From Pseudorhizobium flavum (GTDB lineage: Bacteria; Pseudomonadota; Alphaproteobacteria; Rhizobiales; Rhizobiaceae): a stretch of 64,000 bases of DNA. A program made the translations under genes and the position numbers. Each line of letters opens with the position of its first letter. Position 1 is the stretch's first letter. The stretch spans positions 2,418,001 through 2,482,000 of the forward strand of contig NZ_LR723670.1 in NCBI RefSeq assembly GCF_902502825.2. Direction: 5' to 3'. Below the pieces are notes generated by a model. That model did no database searches. It had not been told where the DNA came from and was given only the letters and a program-made list of their open reading frames with translations. Shown here piece after piece: positions 9,233-16,951 of this stretch.

Positions 9233-10375
9233 TTAGCGGTCGAGCACCGATCGCACTTCCACCAGGTTGGAGCGCACCCGCAGGATATAGAAGCCCATGG
9301 TCGCCAGATGCGTTGGCATGATCCAGCCGTCCTCGCGGCCGTTGGAGATGATTGCCGGCTGGATGCGTAGCGCCGACCGGAACTGCGAAAGCGTCTCGGC
9401 CCATAGCGGCGCGAGATTGCGCTCGCGGATCACCTGCGAGAAGTCGGCGCCCGCTGCGGACAGGACGGCATAGTAGCCGTAGAGCTGGCCATAGGCGAAC
9501 CAGTACCGATCGTCCGCGCGCGTGTCGAACCAGCCGCCGTTGTAGTTTTCCGAGCGCTCGCGCAGGATTGCTGATGTGCTGCCGAGATCATTGGCAATCC
9601 GGTCGACAAACTGCACCAGATTGTCGGCACGGCTGTCGAAGGTGGAGCGGCAGGCGGCAAGGTCGGTGTTGAACTTGCGGAAACTGTCGATCGCCGCCCG
9701 GTAGTAGCTCGGCGTCGGCGTCTTCGGTCCGAACGGGCTGAGCCCGAAATACCAGGAATACTCGTCGAACTGCAGGTTGTTGCGGGCGTCCTGCAGGTCG
9801 TTGTTGATGCCGGAGGTGCCGCGCACGCGCGCCAGCGTGTCGACGAGCTCGACCGAGGTCCGCCGCACCGCCTGGTTCACGCCGCGCTGGAATGACGCCT
9901 TGTTGTCGAGAAATGGCGTATGGTCCCAGTCGATCCCGAACAGGCCCAGCCGGTAGAGCAGCATGGAAGAAATCCATGCATTCTGGTTGACGTTGACGTC
10001 GGTCAGGTCGGCGACGACGTCCACGATGGCGGACGACTGGCACTGCGCCCCGCCGGCCGACGGTGCATCCGTCGCCGCCGGCGTCGGAGCGGGGATCTCC
10101 TGCCCGGCCGGCACTGTACGTTCGGTCAGCCGGTATTCCTCGACGAAATCCGGATCGAACCTGCTCCACACCTGGGTCTGCCAGAAGAAATAGCCATAGA
10201 GCCCGACGAACAGGACCAGCAGCGCCAGAAGCGGGCCCTTGATGATCCAGCTGCGACCGGAATACCAGCCGTGAGCGGCCATGAAGGGCCAGACCAGCCA
10301 GGCGACCAGCAGGCCGATACCACGGCCGAGCGCCGCAAAGGCACGCTGGAAAAAACGCACGATCGGGTCAAGCAT
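9233..10375 (-). CDS. DUF2333 family membrane-anchored protein
   Basis: A 380-residue protein. Two hydrophobic segments near the N-terminus (residues about 15-35 and 48-68, with LLALLVLFVGLYGYFFW) are followed by a short Pro/Ala linker and a large soluble, mostly helical domain. The whole matches DUF2333, a family of unknown function. The topology suggests a periplasmic C-terminal domain. It starts 8 bp inside the end of the upstream coiled-coil gene, so the two are translationally coupled and probably act together. Confidence 0.75.
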   Translation of the reverse strand: MLDPIVRFFQRAFAALGRGIGLLVAWLVWPFMAAHGWYSGRSWIIKGPLLALLVLFVGLYGYFFWQTQVWSRFDPDFVEEYRLTERTVPAGQEIPAPTPAATDAPSAGGAQCQSSAIVDVVADLTDVNVNQNAWISSMLLYRLGLFGIDWDHTPFLDNKASFQRGVNQAVRRTSVELVDTLARVRGTSGINNDLQDARNNLQFDEYSWYFGLSPFGPKTPTPSYYRAAIDSFRKFNTDLAACRSTFDSRADNLVQFVDRIANDLGSTSAILRERSENYNGGWFDTRADDRYWFAYGQLYGYYAVLSAAGADFSQVIRERNLAPLWAETLSQFRSALRIQPAIISNGREDGWIMPTHLATMGFYILRVRSNLVEVRSVLDR

Positions 10376-11267
10376 GGTGTACCTCCGGCTCCAGGGGCCT
10401 GCCGTGCCCGGCTCGCTCCGCCGGGCTCCTGTTCATCGCAAATCGCTCGCTAAAACGAGCATCGATCTTCTGCTTTCGTCGGTCGATCTCGACGCTGGAA
10501 AGCATGTCCTTCTCGCGAAGGCCCATCAGCGGCGCCAGGTGTGGCAAGACCGGCCATTCCTGCCGGACCAGCAGTTCCGGATTGTCCGGCGAAAGCACGT
10601 CCTTCAGGAGGATCGCGCGTTCCGCTTCGATCGCCAGCTTGTTGAGCAGGATATTGGCGTCATTGACCTGGCGGTTGAGTTCGATGGTCAGGTCCTGGAT
10701 GGACTGCAACCGGGTTTCCACCTCGACCGCCGTCCCGGTGATAGGCTCACCCTGCGCCGCCCCATGCTCCGCCAGCCTGTCCGCCAGCATCGCCCGGTGT
10801 CCGCTGAGGTCGATCAGATCCGCCTCCACCGAATGCCTCACCGCAACGAGCCGCTCCCGGTAGGTGATGAGCAGCGACTGCAGGACATCGAGATCGGCAA
10901 GTACCGTGCTCAATTCGTCCGCCGGCACTTTCGCAGGTCTGGTCCAGCGGAGAGAAAACAGGGAAACGAGCGCGATCCACACACGCTCCTTGAGTGTACG
11001 CTGCGGCTCGTCTTCCAGCGGCGCCATGGCGGCGTCTATGCGGGTAGAGAGTGCGCTGAGCTTCGCAGCGATGCGAGGGCCGGTCGAAGACCATCCGTCT
11101 GCCAGCGTTCCCGCAGAACCAGGCAGCGGGTCGTCCAATGCCGGAATCGCTCTGGCGCGCGCGATCGTTGAGACGGCCTGAGCCGCCTGCGCGATCACCC
11201 CCTCCAGTTCAGCCAGCTCTGACTGGAGTGCCTCCAGCTCGCTTCGGCTGCGATCCGCCCTTCCCAT
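10368..11267 (-). CDS. Hypothetical coiled-coil protein, coupled to DUF2333 gene
   Basis: A 299-residue soluble protein rich in Leu, Glu, Ala and Arg with long heptad-like helices: residues about 8-35, about 125-170, and about 180-225 (VETRLQSIQDLTIELNRQ). There is no signal peptide; one short hydrophobic stretch (WIALVSLFSLRW, about 97-108) could be a membrane contact. I do not recognise a family. The ATG at 11267 is preferred: longer starts would run back into the pseudoazurin terminator. The stop overlaps the DUF2333 start by 8 bp. Confidence 0.65.
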   Translation of the reverse strand: MGRADRSRSELEALQSELAELEGVIAQAAQAVSTIARARAIPALDDPLPGSAGTLADGWSSTGPRIAAKLSALSTRIDAAMAPLEDEPQRTLKERVWIALVSLFSLRWTRPAKVPADELSTVLADLDVLQSLLITYRERLVAVRHSVEADLIDLSGHRAMLADRLAEHGAAQGEPITGTAVEVETRLQSIQDLTIELNRQVNDANILLNKLAIEAERAILLKDVLSPDNPELLVRQEWPVLPHLAPLMGLREKDMLSSVEIDRRKQKIDARFSERFAMNRSPAERAGHGRPLEPEVHHA

Positions 11268-11286
11268 TCCGTCCACCGCAAATCCA

Positions 11287-11323
11287 TAAAAAAAGGCCAC
11301 CATGGACTTATACCATGGTGGCC
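11287..11323 (-). terminator. Intrinsic terminator of pseudoazurin gene
   Basis: An 11-bp perfect stem, GGCCACCATGG/CCATGGTGGCC (11295-11305 with 11313-11323), has a 7-nt loop and on the minus strand is followed by eight T residues (11287-11294). This is a textbook terminator 24 bp after the pseudoazurin stop. It also argues against a start of the next gene further upstream. Confidence 0.9.
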
Positions 11324-11346
11324 CGATGTAAAGCGGCAGGCTCTTG

Positions 11347-11799
11347 TCAGAGGCCGAGTTCCGCAATAGCGGCGTCGACGCGCTCGCGGGCCTTCTTAGG
11401 CAGCTTGCCGGTCTTCACGGCGTCGAGGTTGGCCGGAGCGCCGTCACCGACGACAACCACCGCAACCATGCCCATGCCGAGGTGCGGCGTGCACTTCACG
11501 ACATAGGCGCCTTCCTTGTCGAGCGTGACGGAGAACTCCTGGTTCATCTTGCCCTTGAACTCTTCGGCGCCGTCCGGGATCATCCCCTTCATCGCGGCGG
11601 CATCATGCCCCTTGTCGGTAGGAACGAACTTGATCGTGTCTCCGGGCGCTGCCTTGATGGCGGCGGGCTCGAATACCATTGCCTGACCGTCGCTGCCCTT
11701 GTTGAGCATCTTCACTTCGATCTCCGCACCGAGCGCCGGGAACGACAAGATGGCGAGGCTGGTGGCGAGGACGAAGGCGGTCTTTGCAGTCTTGAACAT
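11347..11799 (-). CDS. Pseudoazurin (periplasmic blue copper protein)
   Basis: A 150-residue protein with a signal peptide ending about residue 24 (FPALGA). The mature domain has all four type 1 copper ligands: H65 (TDKGHDA), C103 and H106 (VKCTPH) and M111 (LGMGM), with the pseudoazurin spacing. The family carries single electrons in the periplasm, classically to nitrite or nitrous-oxide reductase or to cytochrome peroxidase. No reductase gene is in the window, so the partner is unknown. GGAGATT precedes the ATG. An FNR/FixK-type site lies 70 bp upstream, pointing to low-oxygen or NO control. Confidence 0.93.
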   Translation of the reverse strand: MFKTAKTAFVLATSLAILSFPALGAEIEVKMLNKGSDGQAMVFEPAAIKAAPGDTIKFVPTDKGHDAAAMKGMIPDGAEEFKGKMNQEFSVTLDKEGAYVVKCTPHLGMGMVAVVVVGDGAPANLDAVKTGKLPKKARERVDAAIAELGL

Positions 11800-11868
11800 T
11801 TTCAATCTCCTGAAGTGAGCCTTGGGAGGCGTCGAGGACCTTAATAGGGTGATCCGCCCCCTCCCTCT

Positions 11869-11882
11869 TTGACGAAGATCAA
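11869..11882 (-). promoter_or_regulatory. FNR/FixK/Nnr-type site upstream of pseudoazurin
   Basis: On the minus strand the site reads TTGATCTTCGTCAA, one change from the TTGAT-N4-ATCAA consensus of Crp/Fnr-type anaerobic regulators. Its centre is about 77 bp before the pseudoazurin ATG, which would put a class II transcript start about 35 bp before the ATG. It overlaps the stop codon of the upstream tdk gene. Confidence 0.6.
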
Positions 11883-12469
11883 GTATCTTCACCGTAGCGG
11901 ATTTTCTCTTCCCAGTGCCGCCGGCAGAAGGAGACGTATTTCTCGTTGCCGCCTACGTCGACTTGGGCCCCCTCGCGAACGACCTGACCTTCTTCGTCCA
12001 GCCGCGCCACCATCGTCGCCTTGCGGCCGCAGAAACAGATCGTGCGGACCTCCCGCAATTCGTCAGCGATCGCCAGCAGTTCCTGCGATCCGGGGAAGAG
12101 CTTGCCCTGGAAGTCCGTCCGCAGCCCATAGGCCATGACCGGAATGCCGAGCCGGTCCGAGACCCGCGCCAACTGCCACACCTGCTCCGGCGCCAGGAAC
12201 TGCGCTTCGTCGATGAACACACAGGCGACGGTCTCCTCGCCGTGCATGCGCTCGACCAGTGCGAACAGGTCGTCGGCCGCCTCGAAGGGAATGGCATCGG
12301 CACCAAGCCCGATGCGCGAGGCGACGCGCCCGACGCCGGCTCGGCTGTCGAGCGCAGCGGTGAGGATCAGCGTCCGCATCCCCCGCTCCTGGTAGTTATA
12401 GGAAGCCTGCAGGAGCAGCGTGGACTTGCCGGCGTTCATCGACGCATAGTGAAAATAGAGTTTTGCCAT
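11879..12469 (-). CDS. tdk: Thymidine kinase
   Basis: A 196-residue type II thymidine kinase (TK1-like) that phosphorylates thymidine with ATP in the salvage pathway. It has the P-loop SMNAGKST at residues 10-17, Walker-B-like [10 protein letters not shown], and cysteines of the zinc site (CFCGRK and SFCRRHW). The start at 12469 (MAKLYFHY) is typical; longer frames add unrelated residues. The stop codon lies within the anaerobic regulator site of the next gene downstream. Confidence 0.95.
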   Translation of the reverse strand: MAKLYFHYASMNAGKSTLLLQASYNYQERGMRTLILTAALDSRAGVGRVASRIGLGADAIPFEAADDLFALVERMHGEETVACVFIDEAQFLAPEQVWQLARVSDRLGIPVMAYGLRTDFQGKLFPGSQELLAIADELREVRTICFCGRKATMVARLDEEGQVVREGAQVDVGGNEKYVSFCRRHWEEKIRYGEDT

Positions 12470-12660
12470 GCCTGCTCTTCTCCTCCGCATCGGCGTGCGG
12501 GAAAAGTCCACAGAAAGCTGAAACCACAGAAAACCGTAGGGAGGGAGGGCGCGACGAGCAGTATCTGCTTGCTCCGGAGAGGACGATCCCGGCGGGCCAG
12601 CTTGCCTCGACTTCCCATATACTTATAAATGGCCGGGAACAAAGACAGGGAGCGCCAACC

Positions 12661-13608
12661 ATGAACCATCCGATGAAGATCCTGCTTGCCGGAGCCGTAT
12701 CGCTGCTGGTCCTGACCCAGGTAGGCCATGCAGCGGAGCCCGAATCCTGCGGGACGGTCCGTTTCTCCGACGTCGGATGGACCGACATCACGGCCACCAC
12801 GGCCACGGCCTCGGTCATCCTTGAAGCACTCGGCTATGAGACCGACATCAAGGTTCTCTCGGTTCCGGTCACCTACAGCTCGCTCAAGAACAAGGACATC
12901 GACGTCTTCCTCGGCAACTGGATGCCGACCATGGAGGCCGATATCGCTCCCTATCGCGCAGACAAGTCTGTTGAATCCTACGGCCCCAACCTGACGGGTG
13001 CAAAATACACCCTGGCGACCAACGCTAAGGGCGCCGAACTCGGCATTAAGGATTTCAAGGACATCGCGGCACACAGCGATGAGCTGGGCGGCAAGATCTA
13101 TGCCATCGAACCCGGCAATGACGGCAATCGCCTGATCCTCGGCATGGTCGAGAACGACACTTTCGGGCTCAAGGATTTCGAAGTCGTCGAATCCTCCGAG
13201 CAGGGAATGCTGGCGCAGGTGGCGCGGGCAGACAAGGCGGGAGAGCCCGTCGTCTTTCTCGGATGGGAACCGCATCCGATGAACGCCAACTTCGATCTCA
13301 CCTATCTCACGGGCGGCGACGACATCTTCGGCCCGAACCTGGGTGGTGCGGAGATCTTCACCAACCTGCGCGCCGGTTATGCCGAGGAGTGCCCCAACGT
13401 CGGCGCCTTCGTGAAGAACCTGAAGTTCACGCTGGCGATGGAAAACGAGATCATGAGCGCCATCCTTGATGACGGGGAGGACGCCGAAGATGCCGCCAAG
13501 GATTGGCTTAAGGCCAATCCCGACGCAATCACTCCCTGGCTCGCAGGCGTGACCACAAAGGACGGCGGCGACGCTGCGGCTGCGGTGAAGGCTGAACTCG
13601 GCCTCTGA
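12661..13608 (+). CDS. choX: Choline ABC transporter, periplasmic binding protein
   Basis: A 315-residue OpuAC/ProX-fold protein with a signal peptide ending at about residue 22 (VGHA). It has the conserved FSDVGWTDITATTAT start of the mature domain and further aromatic residues suited to quaternary ammonium binding (WMPTM, VVFLGWEPHPMN). It binds choline for the choXWV importer, feeding glycine betaine synthesis. It is the first gene of choX-choW-choV-hugZ. CAGGGAG precedes the ATG. A GC hairpin after the stop (about 13618-13639) may protect the choX mRNA. Confidence 0.95.
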   Translation: MNHPMKILLAGAVSLLVLTQVGHAAEPESCGTVRFSDVGWTDITATTATASVILEALGYETDIKVLSVPVTYSSLKNKDIDVFLGNWMPTMEADIAPYRADKSVESYGPNLTGAKYTLATNAKGAELGIKDFKDIAAHSDELGGKIYAIEPGNDGNRLILGMVENDTFGLKDFEVVESSEQGMLAQVARADKAGEPVVFLGWEPHPMNANFDLTYLTGGDDIFGPNLGGAEIFTNLRAGYAEECPNVGAFVKNLKFTLAMENEIMSAILDDGEDAEDAAKDWLKANPDAITPWLAGVTTKDGGDAAAAVKAELGL

Positions 13609-13617
13609 CGATCTTCC

Positions 13618-13639
13618 GCGGGTCGTCGCGGCGGCCCGC
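13618..13639 (+). other. Intercistronic hairpin choX-choW
   Basis: GCGGG (13618-13622) and CCCGC (13635-13639) can form a GC-rich stem with internal pairing and no U-tract. Such stems after binding-protein genes often stabilise the 5' message against 3' decay. Weak on its own. Confidence 0.3.
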
Positions 13640-13682
13640 TCTCCATTTCTCACGCAACACTTACGGAAGGGGCAAGCATCGC

Positions 13683-14543
13683 GTGACCTGGCTTCCCGAA
13701 TGGCTCGTGGACGACGACGGTCAGTTACGTCTCGGCACGTGGGCGAAACAGTTCGTCGACTGGCTGACCGACAACGGCGCCTGGTTCTTCGACTGGCTGT
13801 CGAGCGTGCTTGCTACCGTCATCGATGCGCTGCTCTACGTGCTCCAGACCCCCCATCCACTGGTGATTGTCGCCGCCATGACAGCGCTGTCCTGGTGGTT
13901 TCGCCGCTCGATCGGCATCGCGCTCTTCACGGTTCTCGGCCTGCTTCTCATCATCAACCAAGGCTATTGGGAGGAAACCACCGAGACGCTTGCTCTCGTC
14001 GTGGCCGCAACCACGGTGAGCATGCTGGTCGGCGTGCCGCTCGGCATCATCGCCGCCCGCCGCGAATGGATCTACCAGGTCATGCGCCCGGTCCTCGACC
14101 TGATGCAGACCATTCCGACCTTCGTCTACCTGATTCCCGCACTCATCCTCTTCGGGCTCGGCATGGTGCCCGGCCTCATCGCAACAGTAATCTTCGCCAT
14201 CCCAGCCCCAATCCGCCTCACCCGGCTCGGCATCGTCTCGACCCCGGAAGCGCTCACCGAGGCCGCCATCGCCTTCGGCGCCACGCCGGGCCAGGTGCTC
14301 CGCAAGGTGGAACTGCCCTACGCCATGCCGCAGATAATGGCCGGGCTGACGCAGACCATCATGCTATCGCTTTCCATGGTGGTGATCGCCGCCCTCGTCG
14401 GCGCCAACGGTCTGGGCGTCCCCGTCGTGCGCGCTCTCAACACGGTAAATATTGCCCGCGGCTTCGAGGCCGGCCTGTGCATCGTCATCCTGGCGATCAT
14501 CCTCGACCGGATGTTCCGCCCCGCCTCCGGAGACGCCACGTGA
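13683..14543 (+). CDS. choW: Choline ABC transporter, permease
   Basis: A 286-residue inner-membrane permease with an N-terminal extension (TWLPEWLVDD...) and about six membrane segments from residue 35. It carries the binding-protein-dependent transport loop near EALTEAAIAFGATPGQVLRKV, which docks the ATPase. It starts with GTG at 13683 behind GGAAGGGG. Its stop overlaps the choV start as GTGA, so the two subunits are translationally coupled. Confidence 0.95.
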   Translation: MTWLPEWLVDDDGQLRLGTWAKQFVDWLTDNGAWFFDWLSSVLATVIDALLYVLQTPHPLVIVAAMTALSWWFRRSIGIALFTVLGLLLIINQGYWEETTETLALVVAATTVSMLVGVPLGIIAARREWIYQVMRPVLDLMQTIPTFVYLIPALILFGLGMVPGLIATVIFAIPAPIRLTRLGIVSTPEALTEAAIAFGATPGQVLRKVELPYAMPQIMAGLTQTIMLSLSMVVIAALVGANGLGVPVVRALNTVNIARGFEAGLCIVILAIILDRMFRPASGDAT

Positions 14544-15598
14544 CCGACGCAGTCGTCTTCAGGAACATCGACATCGTCTTCGGCGAAAAGCCGCAACGCA
14601 TCCTTGAACTGATCGACCGGGGCATGAGCCGGGACGAGATCAGCGAAAAGACGGAGATCGTCGTTGGCGTGGCTGATGCCTCGCTGTCGGTGAAGGAGGG
14701 CGAGATCCTCGTTCTCATGGGCCTCTCCGGCTCGGGCAAGTCCACCCTCCTCCGCGCCGTCAACGGGCTCGCCCCCGTGGCGCGCGGCGAGGTGGAGGTG
14801 ACGACGCCCGAAGGGCTGATCGACCCCTACAGGGCGAACGCGAAGACCTTGCGCAGGCTGCGGACCCATACCGTCTCCATGGTATTCCAGCAGTTCGGCC
14901 TCCTGCCATGGCGCACGGTCGAGGAGAATGTCGGCTTTGGCCTGGAACTCGCGGGCGTCCGGGAAGCGGAGCGCCGCAAGCGCGTCGCCGAGCAGCTCGA
15001 ACTGGTTCATCTTGACCAGTGGGCGAGCCGGAAGGTCGGCGAGCTTTCCGGAGGCATGCAGCAGCGTGTCGGTCTCGCCCGCGCCTTTGCCACCGGCGCG
15101 CCGATCCTTTTGATGGACGAGCCGTTCTCGGCCCTTGACCCTCTGATCCGCACCCGCCTGCAGGACGAACTCCTGGAGTTCCAGCGGCGGCTGAAGAAGA
15201 CCATCCTCTTCGTCAGCCACGACCTGGACGAGGCCTTCCGCATCGGCAACCGCATCGCCATCATGGATGGCGGCCGCATCATCCAGTGCGGCACGCCGCA
15301 GGAAATCGTCCGCGCCCCTGCCAACCAATATGTGGCGGATTTCGTCCAGAACATGAACCCGATCGCCATGCTGACGGCCGGGGATGTCATGCGACCGGGC
15401 GTTGCCGAAACCCGTTCGGGGAACGGCGTGACCGCCACCGCCCTCCGGGAGACCCCCCTCGTCGATATTCTCGACGCGCTGGCACGCCAGCCGGGCGTGA
15501 TCGGCGTGGTCGAGAAGGGTACGGTGATCGGTACGATCTCGGCCGACGACGTCATCTATGGCCTGACACGGCACCGGCACAGGGATGACGCGACATGA
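14540..15598 (+). CDS. choV: Choline ABC transporter, ATP-binding protein
   Basis: A 352-residue ATPase of the OpuAA/ProV type. It has an N-terminal helix before the domain, Walker A GLSGSGKST, Q-loop FQQFGLLPW, signature LSGGMQQR, Walker B ILLMDEPFSALD, and a C-terminal regulatory region (residues about 270-345) resembling a reduced CBS module. GTG at 14540 is used as start, sharing 4 bp with the choW stop. Its own stop overlaps the ATG of the HugZ-like gene (ATGA). CBS-type tails in this family sense ionic strength. Confidence 0.95.
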   Translation: MTDAVVFRNIDIVFGEKPQRILELIDRGMSRDEISEKTEIVVGVADASLSVKEGEILVLMGLSGSGKSTLLRAVNGLAPVARGEVEVTTPEGLIDPYRANAKTLRRLRTHTVSMVFQQFGLLPWRTVEENVGFGLELAGVREAERRKRVAEQLELVHLDQWASRKVGELSGGMQQRVGLARAFATGAPILLMDEPFSALDPLIRTRLQDELLEFQRRLKKTILFVSHDLDEAFRIGNRIAIMDGGRIIQCGTPQEIVRAPANQYVADFVQNMNPIAMLTAGDVMRPGVAETRSGNGVTATALRETPLVDILDALARQPGVIGVVEKGTVIGTISADDVIYGLTRHRHRDDAT

Positions 15599-16365
15599 AC
15601 GACAAGACCGATAAGCCGGCAGTCCTGCGTGAGACCGACGAGGAGGCGCGGCGCCTCGCCCGCACGCTGGTTCGCGGCGCTCGGCACATGGCTCTCGCGG
15701 TCATCGATCCCGAAACCGGCTTCCCATCCGCCAGCCGCGCGCTGACGGCGACCGATCTCGACGGCACCCCGGTCATCCTCGCCTCCTCGCTCTCGACCCA
15801 CACGAAGGCCCTGCTGGCGGATCCCCGCTGCTCGCTCCTTGCAGGAGAACTCGGCAAGGGCGATCCCCTGGCGCATCCGCGCATAACGCTGCAATGCCGC
15901 GCCGCCTCCGTTCCTCGCGGCGATGAGGTTCATGACCGCCTCCGGCAACGCTTTCTCGACCGCCACCCCAAGGCGTCCCTCTACATCGACTTCCCCGACT
16001 TCCGGTTCTTCCGCCTCGAACCGCAATCTGCCTCGCTGAACGGCGGCTTCGGTCGCGCCTACGCTCTGCCCGGTAGCGACCTCGTGATGCCCGTTCCGAT
16101 CGACGTCGCCGAATGGCAGGTGCTGCAGGCAAAATTGCGGGGGATGCAGGAACTTGCCGCGACAGTGGCCGAGGCGATCTCGGCGCCGAAATCCGCGAAA
16201 TCGCGTTTCGCCGGAGCCGATCCGGCCGGTTTCGACCTCGTTTCGGGGGATTTACAGGTCCGATATGAGTTCGACAGGCCGGTTTCGTCGCCGGAAACCG
16301 CGTTTACAACGATTTCAAAAATTGCTGAAACGGGTCCACGAAGTGGTTCCCGACCCGAAATTTAG
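15595..16365 (+). CDS. HugZ-family haem-utilisation / FMN-binding split-barrel protein
   Basis: A 256-residue protein. Residues about 20-165 form the pyridoxamine-5'-phosphate-oxidase-like split barrel (RHMALAVIDPETGFPSASRA, then SLLAGELGKGDPL and a core ending YIDFPDFRFFRLEP). A C-terminal DUF2470-like part includes DPAGFDLVSGD. HugZ proteins bind or cleave haem, or bind flavin, in the cytoplasm. It is joined to choV by an ATGA overlap, which makes it a fourth cistron of a choline operon. The last about 25 residues are unlike the family and come from a locally AT-rich segment. Confidence 0.8.
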   Translation: MNDKTDKPAVLRETDEEARRLARTLVRGARHMALAVIDPETGFPSASRALTATDLDGTPVILASSLSTHTKALLADPRCSLLAGELGKGDPLAHPRITLQCRAASVPRGDEVHDRLRQRFLDRHPKASLYIDFPDFRFFRLEPQSASLNGGFGRAYALPGSDLVMPVPIDVAEWQVLQAKLRGMQELAATVAEAISAPKSAKSRFAGADPAGFDLVSGDLQVRYEFDRPVSSPETAFTTISKIAETGPRSGSRPEI

Positions 16366-16459
16366 GGATATACAAGGCTCGTTTACAATTGTTAATCTTT
16401 GGCTTTCCGGTTCAAGGGCATTATTGAAGCGTTCCCGCTTCGAGGGGAAATAAAGACTT
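16366..16459 (+). promoter_or_regulatory. Leader of ArsR gene with repeated CGTTTACAA
   Basis: A low-GC leader. CGTTTACAA occurs at 16301-16309, inside the end of the HugZ-like gene, and again at 16380-16388, where it runs into an imperfect dyad TTTACAATTGTTAA. These could be binding sites of the ArsR protein encoded just downstream. GAGGGGAAA lies about 10 nt before the ATG at 16460. Confidence 0.35.
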
Positions 16460-16780
16460 ATGGATACGCTGCCACTTTCCGAGCATTCGCTCGCCGCCGC
16501 AGGTTTGCTTTCTGCCATGGCAAACCCGAAGCGACTGATGATCCTTTGCTGCCTCGTCAAGGGAGAAGTCGCGGTCGGTGCGCTGGCGGTTCGCGTCGGA
16601 TTGAGCCAGTCGGCTCTCTCTCAACATCTGTCGAAGCTGCGGGCACAGAAGCTCGTCAAGACGCGTCGTGACGCGCAGACGATCTATTATTCCTGCTCAT
16701 CGCCGGCCGTGCTGAAGATCCTCGAATCGCTCGAGGATATCTACTGCAAGCCGCTTCAGGCGAAGTTCGCAGCGGCCTGA
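16460..16780 (+). CDS. ArsR/SmtB-family regulator
   Basis: A 106-residue winged-helix protein of full family length: MANPKRLMILCCLVKGEVAV, then the recognition helix SQSALSQHLSKLRAQKLV and the beta-wing RRDAQTIYYS. Besides a CC pair in the first helix (ILCCL), cysteines occur as YSCSS and YCKP, so thiol or metal sensing is possible, but the classical CVC arsenic site is absent. It follows the HugZ-like gene by 95 bp. Confidence 0.9.
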   Translation: MDTLPLSEHSLAAAGLLSAMANPKRLMILCCLVKGEVAVGALAVRVGLSQSALSQHLSKLRAQKLVKTRRDAQTIYYSCSSPAVLKILESLEDIYCKPLQAKFAAA

Positions 16781-16901
16781 TGATAGCGCTGACATAACGG
16801 CACAGAAGGCATTCTGAAGCGCCGCCTATGCCTCGATCTTGCGTGACACCACTCTCTGATGCGCGCGTCGTCACGCTTGACGGCGCAACGCCCCCTGATA
16901 A

Positions 16902-16919
16902 TTTGACCACGTAGTCAAA
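16902..16919. promoter_or_regulatory. Palindromic operator before aminotransferase
   Basis: TTTGAC-CACGTA-GTCAAA is a perfect 6-6-6 hyphenated palindrome centred about 41 bp before the aminotransferase start. The 6-nt spacing excludes an FNR-type box. It looks like a site for a dimeric repressor such as a GntR or MarR protein. No regulator gene for it is adjacent. Confidence 0.5.
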
Positions 16920-16951
16920 AAAGCCGGCCTCTGCCGGACGGGGAGCATGTC

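Noticed and set aside
16902..16919. FNR/FixK box before the aminotransferase
   Set aside because: The arms are separated by 6 bp, not 4, so it was kept only as a generic palindromic operator.
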